Assembly (NCBI GenBank): GCA_964474045.1
Contig: CAYYRC010000001.1
Location: forward strand, 186,001-250,000
Length of the DNA: 64,000 nucleotides
From: JACJWR01 sp964474045
Lineage (GTDB): Bacteria > Actinomycetota > Actinomycetes > S36-B12 > UBA10799
Direction of reading: 5' to 3'
Part shown: piece by piece, positions 61,568-64,000 of the stretch
How the letters are laid out: the number at the start of each line of letters is the position of its first letter
Position numbering within the stretch: position 1 is the stretch's first letter
The notes under the pieces: model-generated
Seen by the model: the letters and a program-made list of their open reading frames with translations, nothing else
What the model was told of the DNA's origin: nothing
Databases searched by the model: none
Program-made: the position numbers and the translations under genes

Positions 61568-62818
61568 TCAGCCCAAGAGGAAGCCCCGCAGCTCCTCTCC
61601 GTAAACCTCCGGCGCGAAGTTGTGCCCGGCCCAGCCCGCGATGGCCCCGCGGTCGAACGCGTCCCCCGCGGCCAACGCCCGGGCGAGGCCCTTGCTCATC
61701 GCCTCCGGACTATCATCAGCTAGGACGATGGCATTGAAGCCGTCCCGGGCGTAGCTGCCCACGTCGCTGACCAGGTTCGTGATCACCGGCGTCCCCAGCG
61801 TCCAGGCCTCTGAGATCTTCGACGGGAAGCCCATCCGGGCCCACCGTTCGTCGGCGGGGCGCTGTAAGACGAGGAAATCGCACGCTGCGACCAGGGCCCA
61901 GATGCGCGGAGCCTTCAGCGGACCGTGGAACACCACGCCGGACAGCGCCGCGGGCTCGACGTCCGGCAGCGCCTCCACTGCATGGCGAGGGTGCCCGGCG
62001 ATGTGGAGCTCGACGCGGGGTTGGTCTGGTCGTGCATCGTCCCACAAGGCAGCCACGGCGTTGACGCAATTGGCCAAAGCACCTCGGTCGAGCCAGGGTG
62101 CGGTCCCGGAGATCAGGAGCCGCAGGGGTGGGGGATCCGCGGACCCTTCCGTGTGGCGCGTGGTTTCGGCCAGCTCGGAGCCTCGACCGGCCGCCGAGTC
62201 GCATGCCTGTGCCACCTGCGAGATGCCTCCGGAAAACAGTGGCGGGACCGCCATGGTCGCGGCACCGCCGCGACCCAGCGTCTCGGCCGCATACTCGCTG
62301 ACTACTGTCACCCGCCCTACCTGTTCGGCGGCGGTCTGCGGGGTCCAGCGACCGGTCAGCCGCATCCGCCTAGCCTGAGCCTCACCGCGGGGGTGCCAGT
62401 CCACGAGGTCGATCGCGAGGCGGCCGCTGCCACGGCCGCCGGCACCTTGACGCAGGCCGCGACGCGCCTGGTGCACCAGACCGGGCCAGGCCTGCGTCAC
62501 GAGGACAACATCGGGTCGCCCTTCTGCGATCGCGGCGCCGATGTCGTTGCGCCCCAGCTGCCACCACTGCAGCCACCGTGCCCGACCCCACAGGCGCCTG
62601 CCCCGGGAAGGGCGCCACGCTGGTCGAAGCTCGAGTGGCACCAGTCGCACATCACCAGCCAGCGACTGGATCGCCGGCGAGGCGGACCGCCCCCAGTGCA
62701 GCAGGCGTGTGTCGCAGGCAGCCGAGGCCAGCGCCTGCGCCAGGCCCAGGGCCCGCCACGCTCCGGGACCCTCCAGAAACTGCGGCAGGAGGACGGTGAC
62801 CCGTTCAGGCCTCTTCAT
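61568..62818 (-). CDS. GT4-type glycosyltransferase
   Basis: A 416-residue GT-B-fold enzyme. The N-terminal domain (residues 1-180) has RALGLAQALASA. The C-terminal nucleotide-sugar domain has LRLLISGTAPWLDRG, FHGPLKAP and SKISEAWTLGTPVITN (near residues 334-349), with the conserved E of EAWTLG. No transmembrane helix, so it is probably cytoplasmic. It lies 132 nt downstream of the fourth synthetase-like gene on the same strand and could glycosylate a peptide or a polysaccharide; the acceptor is unknown. Confidence 0.85.
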   Translation of the reverse strand: MKRPERVTVLLPQFLEGPGAWRALGLAQALASAACDTRLLHWGRSASPAIQSLAGDVRLVPLELRPAWRPSRGRRLWGRARWLQWWQLGRNDIGAAIAEGRPDVVLVTQAWPGLVHQARRGLRQGAGGRGSGRLAIDLVDWHPRGEAQARRMRLTGRWTPQTAAEQVGRVTVVSEYAAETLGRGGAATMAVPPLFSGGISQVAQACDSAAGRGSELAETTRHTEGSADPPPLRLLISGTAPWLDRGALANCVNAVAALWDDARPDQPRVELHIAGHPRHAVEALPDVEPAALSGVVFHGPLKAPRIWALVAACDFLVLQRPADERWARMGFPSKISEAWTLGTPVITNLVSDVGSYARDGFNAIVLADDSPEAMSKGLARALAAGDAFDRGAIAGWAGHNFAPEVYGEELRGFLLG

Positions 62819-62950
62819 GCCACCCCCTTCCCAGTTGCGCCCGGGCCTGGACGAGCCTGGGCCCTAGGCCGTCAATACTCTCAGGGCCGATGCGGCGCCG
62901 GCCGCATGGAACTTCGGCACACCCGCATCTTGTCAGTTCGGCGGATCGGT

Positions 62951-64000
62951 TCAGATTCCCCAGTCGCAGGGGTCGATGGTGGGGCCGGCGCTGAGGGGGC
63001 GGCCCTGCAGGATCGCGGCGATCGTGGGGTCGTTCTCGCGCCAGGTGCGGACTTCGCCCATCTGTCCGTCGGTGTCGCGGCGTTGGTCCTCTGGCTGCGA
63101 CAGTCGCGACTCGGCGGCTGTCGGCCGCCCCCGCCGCGACGCCGCATCCGTCCCGATCCAGGGCTCGACCGCCGCCCAATACGCCCAGCCAGGCACATCC
63201 ATGTGGACCCATGCGGAATCCGGGATGCGAAGGGCGGTCTCGACGACTTCAACGTCCAGGAACGGCTGGTGCATGCGGATGCCGAAGTAGGCCAGATAGG
63301 ACCAGGTGGCCTCCAGAAAGCGGTGCTCCGCGCCCGACATCCAGCTCGCGATCATGTAGTCGCGAGCTGAACGCGCGCCGGTGTAGCGGCGAGCCTGCTC
63401 GCGTCCGAGCGAGGTCGCCACGGGCGACCTCGGCGATCGCCGCACCACGACAGCACCGGAGGGGTCGCCGGACGTGGCCGTGGTGGGGGAGCACCAGATG
63501 TCACGAGCCCGCTGCGCCCACCTGCGCGGAGTCCGAAGGCGTGCCACGACCGATTCCGGCACGGTGTCACGCACTAGGCCGAGGGCGAATCGGCGCAGCA
63601 TCCGTTCGCCGCCGGTGGGGGACTCGCTCCGGGCCACTGCCCTGGCTCGCTGCCAGTGGCCCTTCGCCAGCAGTCCCGCAATTATCCCGGCGCTGCTCAC
63701 GGGAAGCGGGGATGGATGGCGACCGGCGATGACGTCCGTCAGTTGGAAGTGACGCGCCTGTAATGCGAGCGCCACGTTGCTGTCCCGGCTGCGGGAGGGG
63801 AACCGGTGGTAGTCCAGCGCGCTGGTCCACTCGTGCATCTGGGTGGTGGTGATCAGCGGGGCGAAAGGGACGTCGGAGAGTGCAGGCGGCAGTTCCGGGG
63901 GCGCACCCTCGGTGTCCCGGCCACCGAGGACGCATGCGAGATGGCCGCCGTCGACAGCCGCCAGGTAGGCCTGGGCCAGCACCGCTCCCGGCGTCGTCGG
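62951..64000 (-). CDS. degenerate asparagine-synthetase-like protein 4 (N-terminus beyond window)
   Basis: The C-terminal part of an asparagine-synthetase-like protein (about 349 residues visible); the frame stays open to the right edge. Family landmarks: YMIASWMSGAEHRFLEATWS and FGIRMHQPFLDVEVVETALR, the substrate-domain helices. Where the GGDE-like motif should be, the sequence reads LTDVIAGRHPSP. At the visible edge, TTPGAVLAQAYLAAV appears in place of the PP-loop SGGxDSS. It seems to be a second degenerate paralogue. The glutaminase-like half is outside the window. Confidence 0.7.
   Translation of the reverse strand, partial: PTTPGAVLAQAYLAAVDGGHLACVLGGRDTEGAPPELPPALSDVPFAPLITTTQMHEWTSALDYHRFPSRSRDSNVALALQARHFQLTDVIAGRHPSPLPVSSAGIIAGLLAKGHWQRARAVARSESPTGGERMLRRFALGLVRDTVPESVVARLRTPRRWAQRARDIWCSPTTATSGDPSGAVVVRRSPRSPVATSLGREQARRYTGARSARDYMIASWMSGAEHRFLEATWSYLAYFGIRMHQPFLDVEVVETALRIPDSAWVHMDVPGWAYWAAVEPWIGTDAASRRGRPTAAESRLSQPEDQRRDTDGQMGEVRTWRENDPTIAAILQGRPLSAGPTIDPCDWGI

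Overview
The window comes from a high-GC Gram-positive bacterium of the class Actinomycetes. The evidence is strong GC bias in third codon positions, frequent GTG starts, a 6C RNA, a DUF4244-containing Tad pilus locus, a lysine-rich TopA tail, an LAxTG/class E sortase pair, and gene order that parallels mycobacterial chromosomes (helicase/Tad/6C RNA/HAD; dacB-metalloprotease-tilS-hpt-ftsH-fol genes). I cannot place it below class level from sequence alone. No rRNA, tRNA or CRISPR array was seen.

Bases 1-43,000 are a conserved chromosomal backbone. 1-5,044: alpha/beta hydrolase, holin-like membrane protein, NhaA, a secreted deacetylase-like protein and a degenerate Fic-like protein. 5,272-11,273: HAD phosphatase, the 6C RNA and the seven-gene Tad/Flp pilus operon (ssd-like, tadA, tadB, tadC, pilin-like, two TadE-like). 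11,359-18,400: Rv3649-like helicase, STAS/kinase pair, membrane pyrophosphatase HppA and a methyltransferase. 18,477-25,525: topA-tmk-holB, an unknown protein and a secreted TAP-like peptidase. 25,522-30,739: a cell-surface block with class E sortase, its probable LAxTG substrate, a tyrosine autokinase with a Tyr-Gly tail and a low-molecular-weight phosphatase. 30,802-42,933: trmB, GGT-like, ppa, dacB, metalloprotease, tilS, hpt, ftsH, folE, folP, a folB-folK fusion and DUF3180.

Bases 43,000-64,000 are an accessory island. It has toxin-antitoxin modules (PIN/AbrB, Doc/AbrB, HigBA-like, MazF-like), two Uma2 nucleases plus a remnant of a third, duplicated segments and pseudogenes.

Embedded in the island is what I consider the most interesting item: a candidate undescribed RiPP (ribosomal peptide) system. 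It has four asparagine-synthetase-like proteins (45,830; 49,138; 52,107; 62,951). Two keep the ATP-PPi loop and two have lost it. It also has an ATP-grasp enzyme, a SET-domain-like protein, a glycosyltransferase and a translationally coupled unknown protein. Four short ORFs (47,755; 55,720; 59,989; 60,520) share a W-x-x-P-x-L leader-like motif. Three of them also share N-A-G...E-x-G-H in the probable core. Two of these peptides match at 33 of 37 C-terminal residues while carrying many synonymous differences, so they are real, selected peptides. The enzymes recall lasso-peptide cyclases and the leader motif recalls lasso leaders, but no leader-binding (B1) or transglutaminase-like protease (B2) gene is visible, and the island runs off the right edge of the window.
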